A DNA stretch of 64,000 nucleotides from Duganella sp. OV510 (lineage in GTDB: Bacteria; Pseudomonadota; Gammaproteobacteria; Burkholderiales; Burkholderiaceae_D). This document shows, piece after piece, positions 1-8,768 of this stretch. Position 1 is the first letter of the stretch. Each line of letters starts with the position of its first letter. The position numbers were made by a program, and so were the translations under genes. The DNA lies in NCBI RefSeq assembly GCF_900100205.1, contig NZ_FNEQ01000004.1, positions 124,001 to 188,000 of the forward strand. Reading direction: 5' to 3'. The notes below the pieces were generated by a model. The model was not told the origin of the DNA, made no database searches, and worked only from the letters and a program-made list of their open reading frames with translations.

Positions 1-1306
1 GGCCCACCAGGCGCGTGCCCGCCTCCACCTTGCCGACCGAATCATCGATCAGCGCCTTGATCTCCCTGGCGGCGCCGGCCGAGCGCTGCGCCAGGTTGCG
101 CACCTCGGAGGCCACCACCGCAAAGCCACGCCCTTGTTCGCCGGCGCGCGCGGCTTCCACCGCAGCGTTCAGCGCCAGGATATTGGTCTGGAACGCGATG
201 CCGTCGATCACGCCGATGATGTCGACGATTTTCTTCGACGAAGCGTCGATCGAGGCCATGGTCTGCACCACGTCCGACACCACCGCGCCGCCGCGCTGCG
301 CCACCTCGGCGGCGTTGCCCGCCAGCTGGCTGGCCTGGCGCGCGTTGTCGGCGTTCTGCTTGACGGTGCTGGTCAGTTCTTCCATTGAAGAGGCCGTCTC
401 TTCCAGCGAGCTGGCCTGCTCCTCGGTGCGCGATGACAGATCCATATTGCCAGCGGCAATTTCGGTCGACGCCGTGGTGATCGTATCGGTGCCGCTGCGC
501 ACCTCGCCGACAATGCGCACCAGGCTGGATGACATACGGTTCAATGCGTACAGCAGCTTGCCCGGCTCGTCCTTGCTGAAATCATCGGCGCTACGCTGCG
601 GATTGCCGGCGAGATCGCCTTCGGCCACCCGCTCGGCCAGCGCCACCGCCTCGTTGATCGGGCCGGTGATGCCTTGGGTCAGCCACCAGGCGAAGGCCAT
701 GCCGAACAGCACCACCAGCACCGCCAGCAGCAATAGCTGGTTGCGGCTTTGCGCGGCGATCTGATCGATATTGGCTGCCGCCAGGTCGATCTGCTTGCGC
801 TGGTGGTCGAGGATCTGTTGCAGCTTCCCTTCGTACACCTTGGTCGCCGGCAGGAACACCTGGTCCATCAGGCGCGACGCTTCGGCCGGATCGCCGGCGG
901 TCTTGGCCTTGGTCAGGGCATCGCGCGAATCCAGGTAAGCCTTGCGGGCGCCGTTCAGTTCCACCATCAAGGGCTTGTCGTCCTCGTTGGTGAGTGCTTC
1001 GATCTGCTTGATCAGTGTTTGCGAGTGCGAGGTGGCGGCCTTGGTTTCTTCAGCGAAGAAGCCGGCCAGCGACGGATCGGCGCTCTTGGCGATGGCGCTG
1101 GCACGACGGATGCCGGTGGCGACGTTGCGCGCCCAGTCGGACACCATGCGCTCCTTGGCCAGTGGTTGCGCCATCATGGCGCGCGTGGCGTCAGCCACGC
1201 CTTGCAGACGGTAAATGCCCAACCCTGTGTTCAGGATGAGTATGGCCAGAATGATGGTAAAGCCCAGTGCCATGCGGCGGCCGATGCTGAGATCGGTAAT
1301 CTTCAT
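1..1306 (-). CDS. Methyl-accepting chemotaxis protein (3' end cut by window)
   Basis: Membrane chemoreceptor that passes ligand binding to CheA/CheW. Translating the minus strand from the ATG at 1306 gives a short cytoplasmic start, TM1 at about residues 12-30, a four-helix-bundle-like periplasmic domain, TM2 at about 190-212 and a HAMP region. A long coiled-coil signalling domain follows and contains the near-invariant hairpin-tip stretch [20 protein letters not shown]. The C-terminus, including any CheR-binding pentapeptide, lies beyond base 1, so about 435 codons are visible. The gene diverges from the Crp/Fnr-like gene at 1526 across 219 bp, which holds a small dyad (TTCAAC-TG-GTTGAA, 1376-1389). 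Family assignment is firm; the ligand is unknown. Confidence 0.96.
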   Translation of the reverse strand, partial: MKITDLSIGRRMALGFTIILAILILNTGLGIYRLQGVADATRAMMAQPLAKERMVSDWARNVATGIRRASAIAKSADPSLAGFFAEETKAATSHSQTLIKQIEALTNEDDKPLMVELNGARKAYLDSRDALTKAKTAGDPAEASRLMDQVFLPATKVYEGKLQQILDHQRKQIDLAAANIDQIAAQSRNQLLLLAVLVVLFGMAFAWWLTQGITGPINEAVALAERVAEGDLAGNPQRSADDFSKDEPGKLLYALNRMSSSLVRIVGEVRSGTDTITTASTEIAAGNMDLSSRTEEQASSLEETASSMEELTSTVKQNADNARQASQLAGNAAEVAQRGGAVVSDVVQTMASIDASSKKIVDIIGVIDGIAFQTNILALNAAVEAARAGEQGRGFAVVASEVRNLAQRSAGAAREIKALIDDSVGKVEAGTRLVG

Positions 1307-1525
1307 GCGGTCCCCTGATTGCTTACGAGTAGTTGTTCAATAGTAACTCAGAACCTCGGGCGCGGCGATGACTTGTTCAACTGGTTGAAGTTTCAAACAA
1401 TTTTTAAACTTTCATTCTAATCTGCAACAAATATTGTGTATTGGACTTTGAAAACGTTTACACTTTCAAGTTCAATTTGTACGGCCATTTACATAGGCCG
1501 CTCCCGCCACTCCTAAACAACTGAG

Positions 1526-2146
1526 ATGAGCAACGCATTCCTAGAACACCGCGCGAAATACCGCGAAGTCGTGTCACGCCGCTACGGCGTCACTCCCGAA
1601 CTTTATGATGAGGCCAGCCGCCTGCTGGCGCCGCTGACGTCGGCGTTCAGCCTGCGCAAGGGCGAATACCTGCAGCGCATCGGCACGCCAGCGCAATATG
1701 TGCACTGGCTGCACAGCGGCGTGGCCCGCACCGGTTTCATTACCGAAGCTGGCAACGAGGTGACGTTGCACTTCCAGACCGACGGCGACGCGGTCGGCGC
1801 GCATGACGACCTGCTGCGCGCGCGCGAAGCGGAACCAGCGCTGAATTTTGTTGTGGCGGAAACCGCCATCCATGGCTTCCGCCTGGACTGGATGGAAGTG
1901 TTGAACCTGTATCGCGGCAACACCAACCTGCGCGACTATTACCTCGGTGCGGCCCAGCGCAGCATCATGGACCAGAGCCGCCGCCTGTACCTGAACGCCT
2001 CGCCGGCGCAGGGCCGCCTGATTGCCTTCCGCCGCGAGTATCCGGGCCTGGAGCAGCGCATCTCGCAGAAAGTAGTGGCGTCCTTCCTCGGCATCACGCC
2101 GCAATACATGTCGCAGCTGCTGCGGCAGGACGGCAGCAAGGCATAA
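1526..2146 (+). CDS. Crp/Fnr-family transcriptional regulator
   Basis: A 206-residue DNA-binding regulator. Residues about 35-125 look like a cyclic-nucleotide-binding-type beta barrel (RKGEYLQRIGTPAQYVHWL and following). The C-terminal part carries a winged helix-turn-helix with the recognition stretch VVASFLGITPQYMSQLLR. No CxxC or multi-cysteine Fe-S signature of Fnr is visible, and the usual cAMP-phosphate-binding RxS motif is not evident, so the effector cannot be named. The gene is monocistronic, divergent from the chemoreceptor, and followed at once by a strong bidirectional terminator. The ATG at 1526 is preceded only by a weak purine-rich stretch. Confidence 0.85.
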   Translation: MSNAFLEHRAKYREVVSRRYGVTPELYDEASRLLAPLTSAFSLRKGEYLQRIGTPAQYVHWLHSGVARTGFITEAGNEVTLHFQTDGDAVGAHDDLLRAREAEPALNFVVAETAIHGFRLDWMEVLNLYRGNTNLRDYYLGAAQRSIMDQSRRLYLNASPAQGRLIAFRREYPGLEQRISQKVVASFLGITPQYMSQLLRQDGSKA

Positions 2147-2204
2147 AAAAAAAGCGCGTGGCTTGCGCGGCCTCTGGCCGCTGCAAGCGCACGCGCTTTT
2201 TTTC
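2145..2204. terminator. Bidirectional Rho-independent terminator
   Basis: An A-run and GCGCGTG on the left pair with CACGCGC and a T-run on the right, with inner CTTGC/GCAAG and GGCC/GGCC pairing. This gives a long GC stem flanked by A and T tracts on both sides. It sits between the Crp/Fnr-like gene (+) and panD (-), which converge here, and can end both transcripts. Confidence 0.93.
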
Positions 2205-2213
2205 GTCTGAAAG

Positions 2214-2573
2214 TTATTGCTTGATGCTCTTGATCTTGTTGTTTTCGTCGACGAAGACCAGCTTCGGCACGTGGGTCTCGATTTCCGCATCGGTCATCGG
2301 GCCGTAGGTGCAGATGATCAGCAGGTCGCCCAGCTGCGCCTTGCGGGCGGCGGCGCCGTTCAGCGAAATCTCGCCGCTGCCGCGCTTGCCTGGAATCGCG
2401 TAGGTGGCGAAACGCTCGCCGTTGTTGACGTTGTACAGCTCGATCTGCTCGTTGACTTTGATATCGGCGGCTTCCAGCAGGTCGACATCGATGCCGCAGG
2501 AACCTTCGTAGTTCAGGTCGGCCTGGGTCACCGTAACGCGGTGCAGCTTTGAGCGCAGCATAATACGTTGCAT
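2214..2573 (-). CDS. panD: Aspartate 1-decarboxylase PanD
   Basis: Converts L-aspartate to beta-alanine for pantothenate and coenzyme A synthesis; the enzyme is cytoplasmic. The 119-residue length fits the family. The self-cleavage site is present as Gly24-Ser25 in YEGSCGID, where Ser25 becomes the pyruvoyl cofactor after cleavage. Lys9, the His11-Arg12 pair and the later NGAAA and GDLLII segments match the known fold. The ATG at 2573 has an upstream AAGGAT-like ribosome site. It is a single gene here, not in a panBC cluster, and it converges on the terminator at 2145-2204. Confidence 0.98.
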   Translation of the reverse strand: MQRIMLRSKLHRVTVTQADLNYEGSCGIDVDLLEAADIKVNEQIELYNVNNGERFATYAIPGKRGSGEISLNGAAARKAQLGDLLIICTYGPMTDAEIETHVPKLVFVDENNKIKSIKQ

Positions 2574-2711
2574 AGAATTCTATCCTTCGAAATAATCGTT
2601 CAAACTTGGCATCCTGTCCAGGCAGAGCCGCAGCGACGCGAGGGCGGCATTGTACCATCTGCTGCGCTGCAACGCCGCATTCCCCCCGCTGTCAGCTGCT
2701 TTGTGGCATAT

Positions 2712-2727
2712 TGTTTACTTGTAAACA
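2712..2727. promoter_or_regulatory. 16-bp perfect palindrome before the diguanylate cyclase gene
   Basis: TGTTTAC-TT-GTAAACA is a perfect 7-2-7 inverted repeat ending 15 bases before the ATG at 2743. Its size and symmetry suit a dimeric repressor; TetR-type operators often look like this. The location would block initiation or translation start. No regulator gene is adjacent, so the binding protein is unknown. Confidence 0.5.
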
Positions 2728-2742
2728 TATTTGCCTATTTTC

Positions 2743-4485
2743 ATGAAGCTGACGCGCCTGCTCACCCTGTCCACCGCCGTCCTGGCGCTGCTGGTGTGCG
2801 GCATGCTGGCACACATCACCCGCGATGCGTGGCGCCGATATGACGCCACCAGCGCCGGCCTGCAAGCGCTGCGCCTGACGCAAAGCGCGATGGTGGCGGC
2901 GGAAAAACTGTCGTTCGAGCGCGGCCCGGTCAACGCGGTGCTGGGCGACCGCATCCCGGTCGATCCGGCCCGCCGCGACCGCCTCCAGCATGGCCGCGCC
3001 GCCACCGACCTGGCGTTGTTGCAGCTGGAACGCGCGCTGCAATCGGCATCCAGCCAGGGCCAGGCCGGCGCCAGCATTACGACCATGGCGACCCTGTCGT
3101 CGCTGTCATCTCAGCTGGCGGCGGCGCGCGCCACAGTCGACCAACTGGCGGCGCTGCCGCCAGCCAACCGCACGCCGGAAAAAATGAAAGCCACGCTTGG
3201 CCGAATGTTCGCGCTGGTGCCGCTGGCGCTGGATACAGTGACCGGCTACACGCAGTCTTCAGAACACGCTTATCCGCGCATCTCGCGCCCGCTGATCAAG
3301 GCACGCTACGCGGTCGAGCTGCGCGAATACGCCGGCCGCATGGGCTCCGTGCTGACGGTGGCGCTGGCAGCGCGCCAGCCACTGACCACCGAAGAACATG
3401 AACAACTGCAGCTGCTGCGCGGCCGCATTGCCCAGTTGCGCCAGCAGATCCAGGCGCGTGGCGGCGACGATGATCTCCAGCCCTCACTGGCCGCTGTGGT
3501 GACACGCATGGACCAGATCCACTTCGGCACCGGGCAGCAGCTGGTGGCGGACGTCGAACGCGACAGCCGCGCCGGCCGGCCATACGGTATGGACACCGCG
3601 CAGTTCGCGCAACGCTATGTGCCGACCATGACGCCGATCCTGGCGCTGCGCGACGAGCTGCTGCGCCAGGCGCAGTTGCAGGCGCAGAGCGACCACGAAC
3701 ATGCGCGCACCGACCTGTGGATCGTCATCCTGTCCGGCGCCGCCATCCTGCTGGCGCTGACCTTGTTGCTGCTGATCGTAAGGCGGCGCGTGGTAGTGCC
3801 GCTGCTGCGCGCCACGCGCGCGGTGATACGCATCGGCGCCGGCGACTACTCGCGCGATCCAGGCGGCTCGCAAAGAAACGATGAAATCGGCGACATGCTG
3901 CGTGCGCTGTCGACGCTGCGTACCAACAGCATCGAGCGCCAGCAGCTGGAAATCGAACGCCAGCGCCTGATCGAAGAACTGCGCCTGCGCGCCAACACCG
4001 ACTACCTGACTGGCATCCTGAACCGGCGTGCGTTTACCTCGGCCGGCAACAAGCGCCTGCATGCCGCGCAGGCACAAAACGAAACGCTGGCGGTGCTGTT
4101 GTTTGACATCGACCACTTCAAGTCGGTCAACGACTCGCACGGCCACGAAGCCGGCGACCAGGTGCTGATACGCGTGGCGGCGCTGGTGCGCGCGGAGCTG
4201 CGCGACAGCGAGATCCTGGCGCGCCATGGCGGCGAAGAGTTTGTGGTGATGCCGGCGCATTGCACGCTGGAGCAGGCCTGCGTGCTGGCGGAGCGGCTGC
4301 GCACCGCCATCGAGCGCGAGCCGCTGACGCTGGCCGACGGCCACATCCTGCGCGTGACCGCCAGCTTTGGCGTCGCCAGCGCCAGCGGCCCGGCTGCCGC
4401 GCTGGACAGCCTGCTGCATGCCGCCGACCTGGCGCTGTACCGCGCCAAGCGCAAAGGCCGCAACCGCGTCGAAAGCGCCAGCTAG
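2743..4485 (+). CDS. Membrane HAMP-GGDEF diguanylate cyclase
   Basis: Makes cyclic di-GMP from two GTP. The 580 residues comprise TM1 at about 5-27, a large helical periplasmic sensor region, TM2 at about 325-349, a HAMP linker, a short coiled coil and a GGDEF domain at about 410-575. The active-site signature is GGEEF at 496-500, a catalytically competent variant, with FDIDHFKSVND for metal and substrate contacts. The inhibitory site reads RDSE instead of the usual RxxD, so product inhibition may be weak (inference). The start is the ATG at 2743; an in-frame TTG at 2731 would overlap the palindrome. The gene ends one base from the convergent serine hydrolase gene. Confidence 0.93.
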   Translation: MKLTRLLTLSTAVLALLVCGMLAHITRDAWRRYDATSAGLQALRLTQSAMVAAEKLSFERGPVNAVLGDRIPVDPARRDRLQHGRAATDLALLQLERALQSASSQGQAGASITTMATLSSLSSQLAAARATVDQLAALPPANRTPEKMKATLGRMFALVPLALDTVTGYTQSSEHAYPRISRPLIKARYAVELREYAGRMGSVLTVALAARQPLTTEEHEQLQLLRGRIAQLRQQIQARGGDDDLQPSLAAVVTRMDQIHFGTGQQLVADVERDSRAGRPYGMDTAQFAQRYVPTMTPILALRDELLRQAQLQAQSDHEHARTDLWIVILSGAAILLALTLLLLIVRRRVVVPLLRATRAVIRIGAGDYSRDPGGSQRNDEIGDMLRALSTLRTNSIERQQLEIERQRLIEELRLRANTDYLTGILNRRAFTSAGNKRLHAAQAQNETLAVLLFDIDHFKSVNDSHGHEAGDQVLIRVAALVRAELRDSEILARHGGEEFVVMPAHCTLEQACVLAERLRTAIEREPLTLADGHILRVTASFGVASASGPAAALDSLLHAADLALYRAKRKGRNRVESAS

Positions 4486-4486
4486 C

Positions 4487-6085
4487 TTACTGCTTGTCCG
4501 CCTTGACTGGCGTGAAGAGCAAGTCGCGGAAGTCGTAGCTGAAATCCGTTTCGGTGGAAATTGGCGCCATCTTCATGCGCTCGATGCTGCCGTCCGGATT
4601 CAGCGCGAACGTCACGTAGGCATCGGCGTTGAAATTGCGTTCCTTCCAGCGCACGATGAAGGTGTCGTGCTGGAAGTGCTCCAGCTCCCCGCTCAGGTCC
4701 GGCGTGCGCTCGAAGCGCATGATGCGCTTGCCGCCCTCTTCGCGGATGCTGGCCTTGCCGTACCACGCATCCTCATATTCGCCATCGTAGGCAGCCAGCG
4801 GCAGCGACGGTTGCGATGCCGCCGCGCGTGCCGTCTGCTCCTTGCCCTGGCGCTCCAGTTCCTCCTTGTGCATCGCCGCTTCCTGCTCGGCATACAGCTT
4901 GATCCAGTCGGTCGGCGCCACTTTGAGATACTGGTCGAGGATGCGGTAATACAGCGACGCCATGGCCGGGCTGTTCTCCGCATTGGTCAGGATGGCGATG
5001 CCCAGCTTCTCGTCCGGCACCATCAGCACCGTCGAATAGAAACCTTGCAGCGCGCCGCCGTGCATGGCGATCTTGCGGCCCTTGTAGTCGCGCAGCTGGA
5101 AGCCCAGGCCGTACGCGTAGAAGTTGGGCTTGGTGGCGGCCAGCGCCGGTTTCGGTTCGCGGATGCGCATCGGCGTCTGCTGGGTCCACATCTCGGCGGC
5201 CTGTTTGGCGCTGAACAGCTGCTGGCCGCTTTCCATCTTGCCGCTATTGAGCAGCACTGTCATCCAGCGCGCGATGTCCTCGGCGCTGGTGTTGATGCCA
5301 ACCGCGCCGACCGCGTTTGGAACCGGCATCGGCTTGACCACGGCGATCTTGTCGTTGATCTTGCTGTGCGGCGCCGAGTAGTCGCTGCTGGCCAGCATCT
5401 CGGCCACGCTGGTCGTGGTGCCGTTCATGCCCAACGGCGCCAGGATGCGGTCGTGGATCGTTGCGCCCCATGGCTTGCCGGCCTTCTCCGCGATGATCTT
5501 GCCGGCCACGATGTAGAGCAGATTGTCATACGCGTAGCTGGCGCGGAAGCTGGTGGCAGGCTTGATGTAGCGCAGCTTGGAGATAATCTCGTCGGTGCTG
5601 AACTGCGTGCTCGGCCACCACAGCAAATCGCCGGCGCCCAATCCCAGGCCGCTGCGGTGCACCAGCAGGTCGCGGATGGTCATTTCGCCGGTGACGTAGG
5701 AATCGTACATCTGGAAGCCCGGCAGGTGCTTGGTGACCGGATCGTCCCAGGCGACCTTCCCCTCATCCACCAGCATCGCCAGGCCGGCGGCGGTGAAGGC
5801 CTTGGAATTGGAGGCGATTTCGAACAGCGTCTTGCCGCTGACCGGCGCCGGTTCGCCCAGCTTGCGCACGCCATAGCCTTTGGCCACCACTACCTTGCCG
5901 TCCTTGACGATGGCGATCGCCATGCCCGGCACATCGAAGGTTTTCAGTGCGCGGTTGACGTCCGCGTCGAGACTGAAAGCAGGGACGGACGCCGACGCTT
6001 GCGTGGCCATTGCTGGCGTGCCGGCGACTGCGCCCCATGCAGCCAGCGTCAATGCGGTGGCTGCGAAGGTACGGGAGATCTTCAT
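4487..6085 (-). CDS. Serine hydrolase, class C beta-lactamase / penicillin-binding protein-like fold
   Basis: A 532-residue secreted protein with an N-terminal signal peptide (charged start, AWGAVAGTPAMA cleavage area). The catalytic motifs of the beta-lactamase-related family are present: SNSK (Ser92, Lys95), YDN (Tyr186, Asn188) and HGG at 342-344. A C-terminal beta domain of the DUF3471 type follows at about 415-530. Such proteins are usually peptidases or esterases rather than true beta-lactamases, and the substrate cannot be read from sequence. Its ATG overlaps the stop of the upstream aminopeptidase gene (ATGA), so the two are translationally coupled and probably act in the same periplasmic peptide breakdown. 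Confidence 0.92.
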   Translation of the reverse strand: MKISRTFAATALTLAAWGAVAGTPAMATQASASVPAFSLDADVNRALKTFDVPGMAIAIVKDGKVVVAKGYGVRKLGEPAPVSGKTLFEIASNSKAFTAAGLAMLVDEGKVAWDDPVTKHLPGFQMYDSYVTGEMTIRDLLVHRSGLGLGAGDLLWWPSTQFSTDEIISKLRYIKPATSFRASYAYDNLLYIVAGKIIAEKAGKPWGATIHDRILAPLGMNGTTTSVAEMLASSDYSAPHSKINDKIAVVKPMPVPNAVGAVGINTSAEDIARWMTVLLNSGKMESGQQLFSAKQAAEMWTQQTPMRIREPKPALAATKPNFYAYGLGFQLRDYKGRKIAMHGGALQGFYSTVLMVPDEKLGIAILTNAENSPAMASLYYRILDQYLKVAPTDWIKLYAEQEAAMHKEELERQGKEQTARAAASQPSLPLAAYDGEYEDAWYGKASIREEGGKRIMRFERTPDLSGELEHFQHDTFIVRWKERNFNADAYVTFALNPDGSIERMKMAPISTETDFSYDFRDLLFTPVKADKQ

Positions 6086-7923
6086 TTTTGCTTGAATGCC
6101 TTGTCGACCGAAGCCTGGGTGACCGGGTGATAATGCGTGCGCGCCTTCAGGTACAGCGACTTGGCCCAGTCCTTATCGTTAGGGTTTTTCAGCAGCGCGG
6201 CGTACAGCGGCACCACGAATTTCTGCCGGCCCACGCTCATCAGGAATTTGTTGAGCGGTTCGCGCACGTTGTAGCCGGCCTTCACCGACGACAGCAGGAA
6301 GCGGTAGGCGATTTCGTTGTTGCCGGTTTTACCCAGCGCGAACGACTGGTCCAGTTGCTGCATCTGCACGGCGCTGGCCTTGCCATCGATGCCGTTCAGG
6401 AAGTGCATCCACTCCAGCGCGATCCAGTTCTTGGCCGGCAGCTCAGCGGTCGGCAGTTCGCCTTTCAGCCAGGCGTCGCGCTGCGCGTCCAATGCAGCCA
6501 GCCGCGGCGAGGCGGCGTGCTTGGCGGTGGCGGGAATGCCTGGGCCGTACAGCCATTCATCCAGCTCGGATTGCGACATGATTTCCGGATGCGCGTCGAG
6601 CAGGTTTTTCTTCAGGTAGTCGACAAATTCCTGGGTGGTGGCCGACTGGAAGGCGTGCTGGTCGAACCAGCCGCGCAGGAAGGGGTCGAAGACGTCGCGG
6701 CCGGCGCGCTGTTCCAGCGTGCGCAGCAGCCAGGCGCCTTTTGGATACACCAGATTGCTGTCCGTGTAGCTGGCGGCGCTGGTGTCCGGATCGCGTGTCA
6801 GCAAGGCCTGCTTGGCCAGCGGGATCTTCGCCAGCGAGGCCATGGCTTCGTTCTGCTCCACCTGCAGGTTCATCTCTGCCACTTCTTCGCCATACAGCTT
6901 CTCGACGATGCGGGTGGTGACATAGGTGGTAAAGCCTTCGTTGAGCCAGAAGTGCTTCCACGAGGCGTTGGTCACCAGGTTGCCGGACCACGAGTGCGCC
7001 AGTTCATGCGCGATCAGGTCGACCAGGCTGCGGTCGCCGGCGATCATGGTCGGCGTCAGGAAAGTCATGCGCGGGTTTTCCATGCCGCCGATCGGGAACG
7101 ATGGCGGCAGCACGATCATGTCGTAACGCTCCCAGCGATAGGGACCGTACAGGCCTTCGGCGGCGGCGATCATTTTCTCGGTGTCGACCAGTTCAGCGGC
7201 GGCGGCGTCGATGCGCTGCGGTTCGGCGTACACCGCCGAACGCGGGCCGACGTTGCGCACGTCGATCTCGCCGATGGCGATCGCCAGCAGATAGGAAGGA
7301 ATCGGCTGCGTCATCTTGAACTTCCAGCCGCCGGCGCCGGTGGCCTGCTGGTCATTCTCGGCGCTCATCACCACGCGCATGCCGGCCGGCGCCTCGATGC
7401 GGGCACTGTAGGTGAAGCGCACCGCCGGCGTATCCTGCACCGGCGCCCACGAACGGGCGTTGATTTCTTCCGACTGGCTGAACATGAACGGACGCTTGCC
7501 GGACATGGTCTGCTCGGGATTCATCCATTGCAGCGCGGTGGCTGACGGCGCGGTGCGGTAATAGACGCGCACCTTCTGCGGCTGGAACGGCAAGGCGATG
7601 CGCAGCGCGCGGCCCTTCTCCACGTCCAGCCTGTCGAGCATGAAGGACACGGCGGTCCAGCGGCCGGCGGCGTTCAGCACCTGCACCTTGGAGATATTCA
7701 GTTCATTGGTGTCCAGCACCAGCGTACGGGCGTTCTTGTCGATCCAGTTCAGCGTCAGCTCGGCGTAGCCGGACAACATTTTGTGGCTGAAGTCAGCCTT
7801 CAGGTCGAGATAAAGATCGGTAGTGCGCACCTGATCGTAGCGGGCGTAGCTCAACGGATCGGCGTGCGCGGCCAGCGACATGCATGCGGATAGCACGAGT
7901 GCGGAAATGGTCTTCTTGATCAT
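6082..7923 (-). CDS. M1-family zinc aminopeptidase
   Basis: Exported metallopeptidase of 613 residues with a signal peptide (SALVLSACMSLAAHA). The M1 signatures are complete: substrate-anchoring GGMEN at 279-283, and the zinc site HELAH at 306-310 with the third ligand Glu329 in WLNEG. The N-terminal beta domain and helical C-terminal part resemble the leukotriene A4 hydrolase / cold-active aminopeptidase subgroup. It is first in a two-gene unit with the serine hydrolase (4-bp overlap). A 269-bp region separates it from the divergent riboswitch and Mn exporter gene. Confidence 0.95.
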   Translation of the reverse strand: MIKKTISALVLSACMSLAAHADPLSYARYDQVRTTDLYLDLKADFSHKMLSGYAELTLNWIDKNARTLVLDTNELNISKVQVLNAAGRWTAVSFMLDRLDVEKGRALRIALPFQPQKVRVYYRTAPSATALQWMNPEQTMSGKRPFMFSQSEEINARSWAPVQDTPAVRFTYSARIEAPAGMRVVMSAENDQQATGAGGWKFKMTQPIPSYLLAIAIGEIDVRNVGPRSAVYAEPQRIDAAAAELVDTEKMIAAAEGLYGPYRWERYDMIVLPPSFPIGGMENPRMTFLTPTMIAGDRSLVDLIAHELAHSWSGNLVTNASWKHFWLNEGFTTYVTTRIVEKLYGEEVAEMNLQVEQNEAMASLAKIPLAKQALLTRDPDTSAASYTDSNLVYPKGAWLLRTLEQRAGRDVFDPFLRGWFDQHAFQSATTQEFVDYLKKNLLDAHPEIMSQSELDEWLYGPGIPATAKHAASPRLAALDAQRDAWLKGELPTAELPAKNWIALEWMHFLNGIDGKASAVQMQQLDQSFALGKTGNNEIAYRFLLSSVKAGYNVREPLNKFLMSVGRQKFVVPLYAALLKNPNDKDWAKSLYLKARTHYHPVTQASVDKAFKQK

Positions 7924-8006
7924 ATGGTGATACTTTCAATGTTATCTTCAGCGCGAAGCAGAATACCATAGGGATGTTTCTGGCATGTGTTAAACTGCCG
8001 GTCTTT

Positions 8007-8158
8007 AGTGGGGAGTAGTCGGCTTGCGCCGCCCCGGCGCAAGAACCTGTGTCAACATAATCGGTCCACAGACCGTGGCGCAGGTGGCCAGCAGCAGCGG
8101 CTTGACGAGACCATGACCTGAGCGCGGCCATGATGGGCCGGAGCTGCGCACGGGTCAT
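8007..8158 (+). ncRNA. yybP-ykoY manganese riboswitch
   Basis: The region shows the family hallmarks: GGGGAGTAG at 8010-8018, a GC-rich hairpin directly after it, GTCAACATAATCGGTCC in the middle, and GACGAGACC at 8104-8112. A long closing stem then runs from ATGACC (8113-8118) to GGTCAT (8153-8158). It ends 34 bases before the start codon of a TMEM165/GDT1 gene, the classic partner of this riboswitch. The known role is to sense Mn2+ and switch on Mn export. No U-tract follows the last stem, so control may act at translation initiation (inference). Confidence 0.88.
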
Positions 8159-8192
8159 TGGTTAATCGTTCCGGCCCGCGTACTCTCACATC

Positions 8193-8768
8193 ATGGAAGC
8201 ATTCCTCGTCTCTACCGGCATTGTCGCCCTCGCAGAAATTGGCGACAAAACCCAGCTCCTCGCGTTTGTTCTCGCTGCCAGGTTCCGCCGTCCATTACCG
8301 ATCGTCGCCGCAATTTTCGTCGCCACCATCGCCAACCACGCATTCGCCGCCGCCATCGGCACCTGGATCACCAGCCTGATGGGACCTGGGCTATTGCGTT
8401 GGGTGCTGGGCGCGTCGTTCCTGGCGATGGCCGCATGGACGCTGGTGCCGGACAAGCTTGATGATGAAGATACGCCGGTCGCCGGCTACGGTGTGTTCCT
8501 TACCACACTGATCGCCTTCTTCCTGGCGGAAATGGGCGACAAGACCCAGGTGGCCACCGTCGCGCTGGCGGCGCGTTACCACAGCATGATTGCCGTGGTA
8601 GCCGGCACCACCTTGGGCATGATGCTGGCGAACGTGCCGGCCGTGTACTTCGGCGACCGGATCGCCAACCGCATCTCGCTCAAGCTGGTGCACGGCATCG
8701 CCGCGCTGATCTTCGCGGCGCTGGGCATGGCCACGCTGCTAGGCGCCGGCGCCAGCCTGGGCGTCTGA
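8193..8768 (+). CDS. TMEM165/GDT1 (UPF0016) family manganese exporter
   Basis: A 191-residue inner-membrane protein built from two homologous three-helix halves. Each half has the cation-binding signature of the family: EIGDKTQ at residues 15-21 and EMGDKTQ at 113-119. Bacterial members export Mn2+ and protect against Mn excess, and the upstream Mn riboswitch strongly supports that role here. The ATG at 8193 lacks a clear Shine-Dalgarno, which fits riboswitch control of ribosome access. The 3' end overlaps the antisense ndvB 3' end by 30 bp. Confidence 0.95.
   Translation: MEAFLVSTGIVALAEIGDKTQLLAFVLAARFRRPLPIVAAIFVATIANHAFAAAIGTWITSLMGPGLLRWVLGASFLAMAAWTLVPDKLDDEDTPVAGYGVFLTTLIAFFLAEMGDKTQVATVALAARYHSMIAVVAGTTLGMMLANVPAVYFGDRIANRISLKLVHGIAALIFAALGMATLLGAGASLGV

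Noticed and set aside
4367-7545. Two long plus-strand frames across the serine hydrolase and aminopeptidase genes
   Set aside because: Both are antisense to genes with complete active-site motifs and have no recognisable content.
7793-8158. 121-codon minus-strand frame over the riboswitch
   Set aside because: It overlaps the aminopeptidase N-terminus and the riboswitch and has no ribosome site or family likeness.
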